Below, in pieces: positions 13,961-23,317 of a stretch of 64,000 bases of DNA. A program made the position numbers and the translations under genes. The first letter of the stretch is position 1. Every line of letters starts with the position of its first letter. The stretch covers positions 62,001 through 126,000 of the forward strand of contig LCFW01000002.1 of assembly GCA_000999315.1 (NCBI GenBank), in the 5' to 3' direction. The DNA comes from Candidatus Peregrinibacteria bacterium GW2011_GWF2_43_17. Its GTDB lineage: Bacteria; Patescibacteriota; Gracilibacteria; UBA1369; UBA12470. The notes beneath the pieces are model-generated. The model was not told the DNA's origin. It made no database searches and saw only the letters and a program-made list of their open reading frames with translations.

Positions 13961-16366
13961 ATGCAAAAGATAAAAAACTACGCTCACTCGAAAGTTGAAA
14001 AAAAATGGCGCGCCGATTGGTCAAAGAAAAAACTTTACAAGACAGATCTCAAATCGAAAAAACCGAAATATTACAATCTCGTAATGTTTCCTTATCCATC
14101 CGGGGACAAGCTTCACATAGGGCATTGGTACAGTTACGCGCCGGCCGACTCATGGGGGAGATATATGACGATGAAAGGCTTCAACGTTTTTCAGCCGATA
14201 GGTTTCGATTCTTTCGGGCTTCCGGCCGAAAATTATGCGATCAAAACCGGGATTCATCCCGCAAAAACAACCAAGACCAACATAAAATACATGCGCAAGC
14301 AGTTGGGCGATATGGGCGCAGGTTGGGACTGGGATGCCGAGGTTGTGACGTGTGAGCCCGATTATTACCGTTGGACGCAGTGGATTTTCATTAAAATGTA
14401 CGAAAAAGGGTTGGTTTATAAAAAAACCGCTCCTGTAAATTGGTGTCCGGGTTGCAAGACCGTACTTGCCAACGAACAAGCGCAAGACGGGACCTGCGAG
14501 CGTTGTGACAGTCCGGTAACGAAGAAGGATTTGAGTCAGTGGTTTTTTGCCATAAAAAAATACGCGGAAGAACTTTTAAATTACGACGGGTTGGATTGGC
14601 CCGAGAAAACGCGATTGATGCAGGAATATTGGATAGGGAAAAGTTATGGTGTGGATATAAATTTCAAACTTGAGAATAGCGAAGAAACATTGGTCGCATA
14701 TACCACAAGACCGGATACGCTTTACAGCGTGACATTTATAGTCATTGCGCCGGAACATCCGATAGTGGACAAATTGGTTAAAGGCACAAAATATGAACAA
14801 GAAGTCAAACATGTCGCCGAAGAAGTTAAAAAACAAAACTTGATTGAACGTGCTTCCGAAGGTGGCAAAAACAAAATCGGAGCTTTCACGGGCAAATACG
14901 CGATCAACCCTGCAACAGGAGAAAAAATACCTGTTTATATCGCAAACTTCGTACTTATGTATGGGACGGGAATTGTAATGGCGGATGCTCATGACCAAAG
15001 AGATTTCGAATTCGCAAGAAAATACAAAATCCCTCTTAAATTCGTGATTTCAAAAGATGGCAAACCGACAGATCCGAAAGATGCAAGCGAAGCTTTCATC
15101 GATGACGGGATTTTATTTAATTCGGGAGAATTTTCAGGGATAAACAATAAGGAGGCGCTACCGAAAATGGCAAGTTGGCTCGAAAAAAACGGTAACGGCA
15201 AAAAAACCGTAAATTACAAACTCCGCGACTGGCTTATCTCCCGCCAAAGATATTGGGGCGCTCCAATTCCGGTTGTTTATTGCGACAAGTGCGGCGAGGT
15301 GCCGGTACCGGAAAAAGATTTGCCGGTTTTGTTGCCGACAGATGTTGATTTCAAGCCGAGCGGTGACGGAAAATCCCCATTAAATACGTCGAAAAAATTC
15401 ATAAATACAACCTGCCCGAAATGCAAAAGTCCGGCGAGAAGAGAGACTGAAACCATGGACACATTCGTTTGCTCGAGCTGGTACTTTTTGAGATACCCGT
15501 CGGGCAATTTGAAAGATAAACCTTTCGACACAAAAATGCTCGACAAATGGCTTCCCGTGGACATGTATATAGGTGGTCCGGAGCACGCGTGCATGCACCT
15601 TTTGTATGCGAGATTTATTCACAAAGCTCTGCACGATTTGGGTTATGTGGAATCAAAAGAACCTTTCAAAAGACTTGTGCATCAAGGGATGATAACGAAA
15701 GATGGCGCGAAGATGTCGAAATCAAAAGGGAACGTCGTCAGCCCGGATGAGTTTGTAAAACAATACGGAAGCGACGTTTTCAGGATGTATTTGATGTTTA
15801 TGGGCCCTTTCACTCAAGGCGGAGATTGGAACGATAAAGGGATCATGGGCATAAAAAGATTCGTGGACAGATTTTGGAAACTTATAAATGAAAAAGACGG
15901 CAAGGAGAGTCCGAATTTGATACATAAAGCGATAAAAAAAGTCACAGAGGAGATGGATAAAATGCACTTCAACACGGCGATATCCACGATCATGGAATTG
16001 ATAAATGGAGCATCTGAAGGGGCTTCAAAAGAAACAAAGAAAATGGCGGCACAACTTATAGCTCCGCTCGCTCCACATCTTGCGGAAGAGTGTTGGATGA
16101 CACTGGGTGAGAAAGAAAGCGTGTTTTTATCCGAGTGGCCTAAATACGATCCGGCCCTTGTAGTTGATGACAAAATAACCATCGCAATCCAAGTTAACGG
16201 GAAATTGAGAGGTACAATCGAGGTGCCGAACTCTGCGGAAAAAGAGTTTGTAATAAAAACCGCAAAAGAGGCGGAAAACATCAAGAAATATCTCGTTGGC
16301 ATGACGACGATCAAGGAGATTTATGTACCCGGGAAACTGATTAGCTTGGTAGTAAAACCTTCTTAA
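13961..16366 (+). CDS. leuS: Leucyl-tRNA synthetase
   Basis: This class Ia synthetase charges tRNA-Leu. It has HIGH as LHIGH (residues 51-55) and KMSKS as AKMSKSKGN (near residue 585). A zinc-binding region near residue 165 has CPGC and CERC pairs, and the CP1 editing domain contains TTRPDTLYS and a MADAHDQRD phrase. At 801 residues it is slightly shorter than typical bacterial LeuRS (~860). It heads a compact operon in which its stop is one base before tsaB. The ATG at 13961 (MQKIKNYAHSKVEKKW) fits the family's start. Confidence 0.97.
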   Translation: MQKIKNYAHSKVEKKWRADWSKKKLYKTDLKSKKPKYYNLVMFPYPSGDKLHIGHWYSYAPADSWGRYMTMKGFNVFQPIGFDSFGLPAENYAIKTGIHPAKTTKTNIKYMRKQLGDMGAGWDWDAEVVTCEPDYYRWTQWIFIKMYEKGLVYKKTAPVNWCPGCKTVLANEQAQDGTCERCDSPVTKKDLSQWFFAIKKYAEELLNYDGLDWPEKTRLMQEYWIGKSYGVDINFKLENSEETLVAYTTRPDTLYSVTFIVIAPEHPIVDKLVKGTKYEQEVKHVAEEVKKQNLIERASEGGKNKIGAFTGKYAINPATGEKIPVYIANFVLMYGTGIVMADAHDQRDFEFARKYKIPLKFVISKDGKPTDPKDASEAFIDDGILFNSGEFSGINNKEALPKMASWLEKNGNGKKTVNYKLRDWLISRQRYWGAPIPVVYCDKCGEVPVPEKDLPVLLPTDVDFKPSGDGKSPLNTSKKFINTTCPKCKSPARRETETMDTFVCSSWYFLRYPSGNLKDKPFDTKMLDKWLPVDMYIGGPEHACMHLLYARFIHKALHDLGYVESKEPFKRLVHQGMITKDGAKMSKSKGNVVSPDEFVKQYGSDVFRMYLMFMGPFTQGGDWNDKGIMGIKRFVDRFWKLINEKDGKESPNLIHKAIKKVTEEMDKMHFNTAISTIMELINGASEGASKETKKMAAQLIAPLAPHLAEECWMTLGEKESVFLSEWPKYDPALVVDDKITIAIQVNGKLRGTIEVPNSAEKEFVIKTAKEAENIKKYLVGMTTIKEIYVPGKLISLVVKPS

Positions 16367-16367
16367 A

Positions 16368-16976
16368 ATGGGATTTTTGCTCGCAATAAATACGGCTTTA
16401 AGTAAAACCGAAATCGCATTTTTGGATGGGCGAAATATCCTCAAAGAAGATTCATGGATTTCTTCGGCGGACGAGAGCTCGAAGATACTTCCTTACGTAG
16501 AGAAAACGATGTCCGAATTAGGATTAACTTTTAAAGATTTGACTGCGCTTTTTGTCGTCAAAGGTCCCGGTCCTTTTACGTCGCTCCGAGTTGGGATAAC
16601 GATAGTGAACACTTTGGAATATCTGTTGAAAATCCCGATTTATACAATGAATACGTTCGAACTTTTAAAATTAAAAGCGGCGACAACAGAGCCTTTATTG
16701 ACGATTATCGAAGGTGGTGGTGAAACGAAATTTTCAAAAAAATTCCCCGATGGAAACGAGCCGATTATGGGACCGATTGAAAAACATTTCACCGATAAAA
16801 AGATTCTTTGCATTTCCGATTTGAAAGAAAATCCATCTTGGCTAAATAAAATCCCGACAGCGAAATTGTTAACATTCGGCGAAGCGCTTCTCGAAGTTGA
16901 CTTTAAAAAACTCGAAAAAACGAGCATGATAAAACCATTATATTTAAGACCACCAAACGTAACCAAGAAAAAATGA
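16368..16976 (+). CDS. tsaB: TsaB, tRNA threonylcarbamoyladenosine modification protein
   Basis: TsaB is the ASKHA-fold partner that, with TsaD and TsaE, installs t6A37 on ANN-decoding tRNAs. The N-terminal LLAINTAL strand, the hallmark KGPGPFTSLRVG (family GPGSFTGLR) and the MNTFELL segment are present. The 202-residue length is a little short because the C-terminal lobe is reduced. It lies one base after leuS, and its stop overlaps the rsmI start by 4 bp. The TsaD and TsaE genes are not in this window. Confidence 0.9.
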   Translation: MGFLLAINTALSKTEIAFLDGRNILKEDSWISSADESSKILPYVEKTMSELGLTFKDLTALFVVKGPGPFTSLRVGITIVNTLEYLLKIPIYTMNTFELLKLKAATTEPLLTIIEGGGETKFSKKFPDGNEPIMGPIEKHFTDKKILCISDLKENPSWLNKIPTAKLLTFGEALLEVDFKKLEKTSMIKPLYLRPPNVTKKK

Positions 16977-17812
16977 CGCCAGACCCGCTGCATTGTAACA
17001 ATTCGTCACGAAATACAACAAATTCGAGCGAAAATGTCGAAGCGCGAGGAAAACGTATCAGATTGGATACGATGACGAGCGATAAGACATTTGCAGCCGA
17101 ATTTGTAAATTGCAGTAGAATTGCTTACAGTGCGGCGGGTCTGTTATATACCGTAGCAACACCGATAGGGAATCTTTCCGACATAACTTACAGAGCCGTT
17201 GAAGTTTTGAAGTCGGTGGATTTGATCGTCGCAGAAGATACTCGCCACTCAAAGGTTCTCCTTGATAAATATGGCATTACAAAGCCGCTGGAAAGTTTTC
17301 ACGCGCATTCTGACGACTCGAAACTCGATTTATTGATTCGCAAATTACTTGCCGGCGAAAACTTGGCGTTGATATCGGATGCGGGAACGCCGGGGATTTC
17401 GGACCCGGGATTCAGATTGATAAGTAAGGCGGTTGAGTTGGGTGTGAAAGTTATCCCGATACCTGGCGCAAGCGCTTTTTTAACAGGTTTGCAAGCGGCG
17501 GGTCTGCCGACAGACAAATTCATTTATTTGGGATTCTTGCCGATCAAAAAAGGCAGGCAAACTTTGTTTAAAAAAATAGCGGAAGAAGAAAAAACGATTG
17601 TGTTTTACGAGTCTCCTCATAGGATTCAAAAGACGCTTTCGCAAATTGCGGAATTTATGCCGGGCAGGTATATTTCGGTCGCGCGCGAACTTACAAAAAT
17701 ATATGAAGAATTTATCGCCGGACCGGTTGAAGAAGTTGCCAAGAAAGTTAAGCCGAAAGGCGAGTTCGTAGTGATGATCGCGCCAAAAGATTTTAAAAAA
17801 TTCAACAGATGA
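16973..17812 (+). CDS. rsmI: 16S rRNA (cytidine1402-2'-O)-methyltransferase RsmI
   Basis: RsmI is an SAM-dependent tetrapyrrole-methylase-fold enzyme that methylates C1402 in the ribosomal P site. The core starts at LLYTVATPIGNLSDITYRA (residue ~57) and has AEDTRHSKVLLD, SDAGTPGISDPG, PGASAFLTGLQ and FYESPHRI. All catalytic and SAM-binding phrases are intact. The first ~56 residues are an extra Asn/Ser/Thr-rich leader not usual in this family. There is no ATG between codon 34 and the core, and the 4-bp overlap with tsaB supports initiation at 16973. Its stop overlaps the next gene by 4 bp. Confidence 0.93.
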   Translation: MTPDPLHCNNSSRNTTNSSENVEARGKRIRLDTMTSDKTFAAEFVNCSRIAYSAAGLLYTVATPIGNLSDITYRAVEVLKSVDLIVAEDTRHSKVLLDKYGITKPLESFHAHSDDSKLDLLIRKLLAGENLALISDAGTPGISDPGFRLISKAVELGVKVIPIPGASAFLTGLQAAGLPTDKFIYLGFLPIKKGRQTLFKKIAEEEKTIVFYESPHRIQKTLSQIAEFMPGRYISVARELTKIYEEFIAGPVEEVAKKVKPKGEFVVMIAPKDFKKFNR

Positions 17813-18273
17813 AAAAGGGGTTATCTCTGATCGAAATCATTGTAGTCGTGACAATCATGGCGCTGATTGCGACATTTTCAATTAAGGCTTGGTCCTACCA
17901 TCTCGTCAGAGCGGAGTTCGACAATTCAGTACTTACGATCGTGGGGATTTTTCAAGAAGCGCGAAATTATTCCACGAAAAATCTCGGGGACGAAGTGACT
18001 TATGATACGATTTATTACGTTGAACAAACCGCAAGCGGGATTATAAAAATTTCAGGAGATCAGTCCGACGTTATCGAAGAGTATGATTTGAGCGACTCGG
18101 TTGCGATTAGTCCGGAAACTTGGCAAGTCTCTTACGAGGCGCCGTATGCGGATTTCACGGTTGTAGATGGGGGAGATGCAGATGGGAATTTGGTTTTAAC
18201 CGTGGATTCGCTAAAAGGGGATTTGAGTGAAACTATTACGGTCAGGGTGCTGTCGGGGATTGCGGAGAGATGA
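17809..18273 (+). CDS. Type IV pilin-like (pseudopilin) protein
   Basis: The N-terminus is a class III prepilin signal: a short basic leader MKKG, cleavage before LSLIE with Glu at +5, then a hydrophobic helix of about 20 residues (IIVVVTIMALIATFSIKAW). The remaining ~120 residues are predicted to be a beta-rich globular head, as in GspH/FimT minor pilins. It would be processed by a PilD-type peptidase and join a type IV pilus or competence pseudopilus, which is widespread in CPR bacteria. It is the last gene of the leuS operon and overlaps rsmI by 4 bp. No other pilus genes are nearby. Confidence 0.85.
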   Translation: MKKGLSLIEIIVVVTIMALIATFSIKAWSYHLVRAEFDNSVLTIVGIFQEARNYSTKNLGDEVTYDTIYYVEQTASGIIKISGDQSDVIEEYDLSDSVAISPETWQVSYEAPYADFTVVDGGDADGNLVLTVDSLKGDLSETITVRVLSGIAER

Positions 18274-18290
18274 TATGGCATTGTGTCTGC

Positions 18291-18319
18291 TTGACAAAAC
18301 CCCGCAAAGCATTTACAAT
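18291..18319 (+). promoter_or_regulatory. Sigma70-type promoter
   Basis: A perfect TTGACA (18291-18296) and TACAAT (18314-18319) are spaced by 17 bp, 30 bp before the ATG of the secreted protein gene at 18350. No Shine-Dalgarno sequence is seen in the leader. Confidence 0.75.
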
Positions 18320-18349
18320 TCCGCCCTTATCATAATTTAAACAACTTAT

Positions 18350-19225
18350 ATGCAATCTCAACACGCTCCTGAAGGTAGTCGTTCGAATTTGGGCAAAACA
18401 TTGGCGTTGATGGCCGGATTACTCTTGTCGGGCACGGCAAATGCAGAAGAAGGAATACAAGTATCTCCTCGATCTTTGGCGGAAAATTGTCAAGTTCCGG
18501 GCAGTATGACACTTGCGACATTGGAAAGTACTGCGAAAACCTTTGGGATGGCTTTGGGAACAGCTTTAACGGTTACGGACGAAGATCGTCAATTGGCTCA
18601 AACTCGCGCAAGACAAGAGCTTGAAACAGGTAAAGCGGACTTAACGGGAAGTCTTGGTGGTATAACCAGAGGACTTAAACAGACAAAATCGGAGATAGCG
18701 GAACTGAAAGAGAGCATAACGATGGGAACTCCGATTGCCGCATTTGTGAATGGCGGAGAAAAACAAACGGAATTAAAACGGTTAATAGGGCGATTGGATA
18801 TGCAAGAAGAGACTTTATATACTGTGCAAACAGTCGACATTCCATTACTTCAGACAAGCGTTAACATCGGAGATGGAGGAATTATAAAATATGATGTACA
18901 ACAAGCTTTTCATGACCTCGACGCCACGTGTCACATAACTTGCTCGGCGGAAGTTGTTAGGCATGTTCTTGATAGTCGAGCTTTCCCCGTCACGTCGACT
19001 AAACCCGGAAGAACTCGGGGTGATGTTGTTGATCCTTTAGTCGGATTTATTGGAACAAAAGGTGTACGTGATGAAGGAGTGGCGTATTTATTAAGCCCTG
19101 AAGAACCCAATCCTCTTTGGGAATTTGTTTCGGAAATCGATAGATTAACGGTGCGAGCCGACGGATTGATTACAGACGCGACCACTTTAACCGCTCAAGT
19201 TGCTCAACTTGACTTGCAAGAATAA
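18350..19225 (+). CDS. Secreted protein with coiled-coil region, unknown function
   Basis: A Sec signal peptide is clear: a charged start, the core TLALMAGLLLSG and a probable cleavage after TANA (residue ~32). The mature part contains a helical, coiled-coil-like stretch (residues ~80-165, rich in Glu, Lys and Leu). A central region with three cysteines (CHITC and an earlier C) and a Leu/Thr-rich helical C-terminus follow. No enzymatic motif is recognised. It is monocistronic with its own promoter at 18291-18319. A surface or periplasm-like structural role is possible but not shown. Confidence 0.6.
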   Translation: MQSQHAPEGSRSNLGKTLALMAGLLLSGTANAEEGIQVSPRSLAENCQVPGSMTLATLESTAKTFGMALGTALTVTDEDRQLAQTRARQELETGKADLTGSLGGITRGLKQTKSEIAELKESITMGTPIAAFVNGGEKQTELKRLIGRLDMQEETLYTVQTVDIPLLQTSVNIGDGGIIKYDVQQAFHDLDATCHITCSAEVVRHVLDSRAFPVTSTKPGRTRGDVVDPLVGFIGTKGVRDEGVAYLLSPEEPNPLWEFVSEIDRLTVRADGLITDATTLTAQVAQLDLQE

Positions 19226-19236
19226 TACAATCCGTT

Positions 19237-19482
19237 TTACCTTCGGTGTGCCTTTCTTTTCAGCAACTCCGACTTCCTCTTCTCGAGTCCGCACAAGAGT
19301 TGCCTGACCGCGTGTATTAAATTGTCCAAAACATCCAAGTTATCCCAATATTTCCCGCGAGAGAAAAACTTCCCGATCATATTCACATATCGCTCGATGG
19401 ATTTGGATACAAACCCGTTATCGGCGTTCACTATCGTGAATGTCGCGTTTAATCCTTGATTTTCGTTTGGGAGTTTTTTCAT
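19237..19482 (-). CDS. Small helical basic protein, 81 aa
   Basis: This is a short, predicted all-helical protein with a strongly basic C-terminus (EKRKSELLKRKAHRR). The middle (YVNMIGKFFSRGKYWDNLDVLDNLIHAVRQLL) would form two amphipathic helices. No family is recognised. Its start codon overlaps the stop of the large amidase-SpoIID gene by 4 bp, so it is translationally coupled to that secreted cell-wall enzyme. It may be an accessory factor or merely a passenger. Confidence 0.5.
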   Translation of the reverse strand: MKKLPNENQGLNATFTIVNADNGFVSKSIERYVNMIGKFFSRGKYWDNLDVLDNLIHAVRQLLCGLEKRKSELLKRKAHRR

Positions 19483-22400
19483 AAATCTTCAATGCCGGTT
19501 ATTTCCACACCGGTGAAATAATACTTAATAATTTCTTCATAAGTATTGCCGTTTTCGGCGGCAGAGGTTGCTCCGCATCCGCTCAAGCCGACTCCATGAC
19601 CGGAGAAACTGTCACTTTCGCATAACGGGTCGGAAACGCTGATCAAATAAGGAGTATCGGTCCAGCCCCAAACCTCTTCGGCGCTTTTGGTTTCGGTGCC
19701 ATCGCTAGAGCTGAAATAAGGCGTTTTCACAAGTTCTCCTTCGTAAGTGACAACCAAACCGTAAGTCACCTCCACTGCGGAAACCATGTTCGGAGCCCTT
19801 GATTCATATCCGTAACCTAAATATTTTTGGCAATGGTCGGGGTCATCATCCAAATCGTAAGGCATATCGGGGAACTTCTCATCGATTTCAATGTAATAAA
19901 GGGCGTAAGTTCTTGCCAAAATCGCCATGGTCTTTAGTTTCTCGGTAGGCGAGCTGTTCGATTCCTCGGCGATACCTTTTACATAACTCTCAAGTGGCAA
20001 CTCGTTGATTACGTTAAGTTCGCCATCAACCTCACGCACTTCAAGATAACCTCGATACATGTTGTCGTTAAGCTCGGTGTTCCACGACGGTCTGTTTTCA
20101 AAATTTTCTATCTCCATGATAACTTCGCTATTTGCCGGCTTAAATACCGGATAAGCGTTCAAAACCCAAGCGAATCCGCCGGATTTTACCTGATACGAGT
20201 TGTCGCTTGCCAATGAGATTTCAACCTTATTGTCTTCATCGAAATATCTTATTAATTTATCATTTGAATACATTGAAAAATCTCCATCCGCAGTGATTAT
20301 CGGAGCCTCTCCATCGTAACTTATCTTAACCCTCACATCCGGCTGATCATATCCTCCGCTTTCGCCACCTTCCACAACAGAGAATTCATAATAAAAATAA
20401 CTTTGTGTTAAATTTCGTCCCTCGACTCGCGGCTTAAGCATGACCTTGTAATCTCCGACAGCACTTGGTGCTTCTATGGTGAACTTTATTTTACCGGTTT
20501 CTTCCGACTCAACGGAACTTTCAACCAAATAATAATCCGAAACTTCAATCCCGTAATATTTCAAAAATCCAACTGTAAGATTGTCATCCGTCCAAGTTTG
20601 ATAACCCGTATTCAAAAGCTCAACCCAAACTTCCGCTTCTTCGTTCGGATAAAACTCAATCTTGTCGCTCTTCTCAACGAAACTCGCTTGTTCCGAAGTG
20701 TTGTAAACCAGTATCTCGAAATAACTATCTTCCGCTTCTTCCGCAGAACTCACACCATCAAAATAAAGTGCAAAATGCTCTTCATAAGTACCGGCTTCTT
20801 CCGGTCCGGTTACGGTAAATGTAAACGTCGCAATCTCTCCGGGAGCAACCTCGTTTTCAATCATCAAAACATCATCGGGGATCAACTCATCTCCTCTCAA
20901 ATAAACAGGATAATCGCCGTTATTTCTCCATATGACATTGCCCGTATTTTCAAGCTCAATCGTGATTTCCGTCTCCTCCTCGTTTTCAATCTTTTCATCT
21001 TCGATATCGATATTTTCAACTTCATAAGTCAGCTCGGGGAACTCGGCGTAAACCGGCAAAGTCATATAATTTGACGTCTTTTCATCCCCATTGAAAATCG
21101 GTGTCAGTTCGAAACTCACAAATCCTCCAAGAATATTTGTATTCAAAGTCATGTTAAAAGTTGCCGTTTCGCCGGGCGTAACCGAATTTTCAACCATATA
21201 AGCTTTATCCAAATCGACAATCCTGTCTGCGGAATAATCGGTATTGGCAGTCAAATATGTGCTTTCATTCCATGTCGCAGTACCTATATTTTTAAGCTCA
21301 AAAGTAATCGCTTCTTCACTCTCCGGGTCCATATAAATCGTTTCCCAATCGGTTAAAGCCTCGTAAGCGAACTCTTCATCCCCGTCATATTCGTAGACGC
21401 TCGTGCCTTCAATCGAAGACCTCAAATAGGGGAGTAAATCATAAACATAATCTCCCGGGCACGCAGTCGCATCCACATCTCTATGACCGAGCAGATTAGC
21501 GATTACCGCTCCTCTGAATCTCGAAGAACCCTCAACATCTATATTGAACTCATCGGCTTTATCTTGTATCAAAGCCATCAAGCTCACCAACGCTTCATAA
21601 CTCGGTGCGACATTTTCATAATTTCCCAAAAGCGCAATACCTATCGAACCGACGTTATATCCGGCCGCATGACCGCCTACCACACCATCACCTCCATACC
21701 TGCCTTCATAAATATTTCCTTCTTGATCAATAATATAATTGTATCCGATATCGCCCCACCCTTTTGTAATTGCATGATAATAATAAATCGCTCGTATTGC
21801 CGCCTCGGGATCATCGAGATTGGAAGTTGTCGCGGTGTGGTGAATTATAAATTTATCAACATCTTCCGGGTATTCGAGAGCCCAAGAAAGCCTTTCTCCA
21901 TCCTCATATTTCACGATGTCATCAATCTCAAGTTCGCTGTCATACGCCCCATCCCATAATTCCGTTTCTATGGCTGAAGAAAGTCCGTCATCGTCTTCAA
22001 GGGCTCCTTCATCTCCATCATAAAATCTATAACTTTCGTCAGTTCCCCACTCTTCTCGCGAAATAATATTTAAATCATCTTTAAAAATCAGCTTTTGCAA
22101 ACTCGCATCCAAATCGCTCAAAAATCCTCCGCCGGATTTCACCGACGTATCCATATATTGGAAAGTGATATCTTCCAAATAAGGTGTTTCCGATGTGTCA
22201 TCGGTATGCATAACTATCTTATATTGGAAAGCTTCCGCTTGATCGGTCGCGACGAAACTGTAAGAAGTCGTCAAATCTGCGGTCCTGTCCTCTTCATCCC
22301 TATCCACAGATAACCATTCCGTCCATTTGTATCCATCAAAAAATTTTATAAAAATTTCACTCGACGTTTGATCGGGCACGTTTTCATGCCACTTTAAGCC

Positions 22401-22634
22401 AACCGCATTGAAAGCGAAATCCGCATAAATTTCTTTTGATATGAAAATCTTATCCTCATCGTAGTTGGACGAAATATCGCTCACCGAAGCCGAAAGTCCG
22501 GCAGAAAGCGAAAGCTTAACCTCTTGACTGATTTCGTCAAACTTAACCTCGGATTCCGCCTTTGACACAGTTAATGTCTGTACGAAAAGCGAGCAGATCA
22601 AGGTAAAAATCAGTATGTGAGAGATTTTTTTCAT
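19479..22634 (-). CDS. Secreted N-acetylmuramoyl-L-alanine amidase fused to SpoIID/LytB domain
   Basis: This is a very large (1051 aa) exported peptidoglycan enzyme. A signal peptide (residues 1-27) and a beta-rich N-terminal domain precede a PGRP/Amidase_2 domain (residues ~190-410) with the zinc ligands in FIIHHTAT and GHRDVDATACPG. Three consecutive Ig-like segments of about 110 residues each follow (repeating patterns such as ELKNIGTATWNES, ELENTGNVIWRNNG and ELLNTGYQTWTDDN). A SpoIID/LytB domain (from ~residue 860) carries the family phrase NELPLESYVKGIAEES and ends with HGVGLSGCGATSAAENG. SpoIID enzymes cleave stripped glycan strands made by amidases, so both activities sit in one polypeptide. 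A small basic protein gene overlaps its stop. Confidence 0.88.
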   Translation of the reverse strand: MKKISHILIFTLICSLFVQTLTVSKAESEVKFDEISQEVKLSLSAGLSASVSDISSNYDEDKIFISKEIYADFAFNAVGLKWHENVPDQTSSEIFIKFFDGYKWTEWLSVDRDEEDRTADLTTSYSFVATDQAEAFQYKIVMHTDDTSETPYLEDITFQYMDTSVKSGGGFLSDLDASLQKLIFKDDLNIISREEWGTDESYRFYDGDEGALEDDDGLSSAIETELWDGAYDSELEIDDIVKYEDGERLSWALEYPEDVDKFIIHHTATTSNLDDPEAAIRAIYYYHAITKGWGDIGYNYIIDQEGNIYEGRYGGDGVVGGHAAGYNVGSIGIALLGNYENVAPSYEALVSLMALIQDKADEFNIDVEGSSRFRGAVIANLLGHRDVDATACPGDYVYDLLPYLRSSIEGTSVYEYDGDEEFAYEALTDWETIYMDPESEEAITFELKNIGTATWNESTYLTANTDYSADRIVDLDKAYMVENSVTPGETATFNMTLNTNILGGFVSFELTPIFNGDEKTSNYMTLPVYAEFPELTYEVENIDIEDEKIENEEETEITIELENTGNVIWRNNGDYPVYLRGDELIPDDVLMIENEVAPGEIATFTFTVTGPEEAGTYEEHFALYFDGVSSAEEAEDSYFEILVYNTSEQASFVEKSDKIEFYPNEEAEVWVELLNTGYQTWTDDNLTVGFLKYYGIEVSDYYLVESSVESEETGKIKFTIEAPSAVGDYKVMLKPRVEGRNLTQSYFYYEFSVVEGGESGGYDQPDVRVKISYDGEAPIITADGDFSMYSNDKLIRYFDEDNKVEISLASDNSYQVKSGGFAWVLNAYPVFKPANSEVIMEIENFENRPSWNTELNDNMYRGYLEVREVDGELNVINELPLESYVKGIAEESNSSPTEKLKTMAILARTYALYYIEIDEKFPDMPYDLDDDPDHCQKYLGYGYESRAPNMVSAVEVTYGLVVTYEGELVKTPYFSSSDGTETKSAEEVWGWTDTPYLISVSDPLCESDSFSGHGVGLSGCGATSAAENGNTYEEIIKYYFTGVEITGIEDL

Positions 22635-22788
22635 CTATAAATTATAACACGTTTAAGACGGATTTGATACCATAATACGGTTGACAAAAGCTCGATTCCT
22701 AGACGAAAACAACTATCTAATATGGACTCAAAAATCCTCACTGTGTACTATACAACATGTACTCAAATCACTAATCTCAAAACTACCC

Positions 22789-23103
22789 ATGGCGAAAATA
22801 TTCACGGATGCCGATTTCCAACAAGAAGTCCTGGATTATAAAGGTTTAGCGGTCGTAGATTTCTTTGCCGAATGGTGCGGTCCTTGCAAAATGCTCGCCC
22901 CAATCATTGAACAATTGGCAGAAGAAAACAAAGATGTGAAGATAGGGAAGGTGAATGTTGATGAAAGTATGAATACGGCAAGACAATACGAAGTCATGAG
23001 TATTCCGGCAATCATATTCTTCAAAGATGGCCAAATCGTAGCTCAAATGGTCGGCATGAAGTCGAAAGGGGATTTGGAAGCGAAGATAAAGGAACTTAAA
23101 TAA
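22789..23103 (+). CDS. trxA: Thioredoxin
   Basis: This classical thioredoxin is about 104 residues long and has the active site WCGPCK, the buried Asp before it (VVDFFAEW), the cis-proline MSIPAIIFF and the C-terminal Gly turn. It is a dithiol-disulfide oxidoreductase in the cytoplasm. I start it at the ATG at 22789 (MAKIFTDADF), which matches family N-termini; an in-frame ATG at 22681 would add 36 residues that do not look like thioredoxin. It is followed after 7 bp by a 68-aa gene, probably in one operon. Confidence 0.93.
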   Translation: MAKIFTDADFQQEVLDYKGLAVVDFFAEWCGPCKMLAPIIEQLAEENKDVKIGKVNVDESMNTARQYEVMSIPAIIFFKDGQIVAQMVGMKSKGDLEAKIKELK

Positions 23104-23110
23104 AATTTAT

Positions 23111-23317
23111 ATGTCAGGAGAAATACCACCTGCAATAGAAAGACTTAAGCAACAAGCGTTGGACGGGGATCCGGACAATGCTTTAACAAGTTTATATATT
23201 CGAGGGATACTGAATGGATCGCGAGAAGAGGTAGCAGCAGCTCGTACCGTAATAAATGAAATCCTAGATATGAAATCTGGCGATGCAAGAAGGGTACTTT
23301 TGAAAACTAAAATATAG
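23111..23317 (+). CDS. Small hypothetical protein, 68 aa
   Basis: This is a short helical, charged protein of unknown function that starts 7 bp after thioredoxin. The helix-turn-helix-like alternation (PPAIERLKQQALDGDPDNALTSLYIRGIL) resembles a single TPR-like unit, but one repeat is not enough to assign a family. Its last 11 bp overlap the 3' end of the convergent RNase HI gene. Cotranscription with thioredoxin is likely. Confidence 0.5.
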   Translation: MSGEIPPAIERLKQQALDGDPDNALTSLYIRGILNGSREEVAAARTVINEILDMKSGDARRVLLKTKI

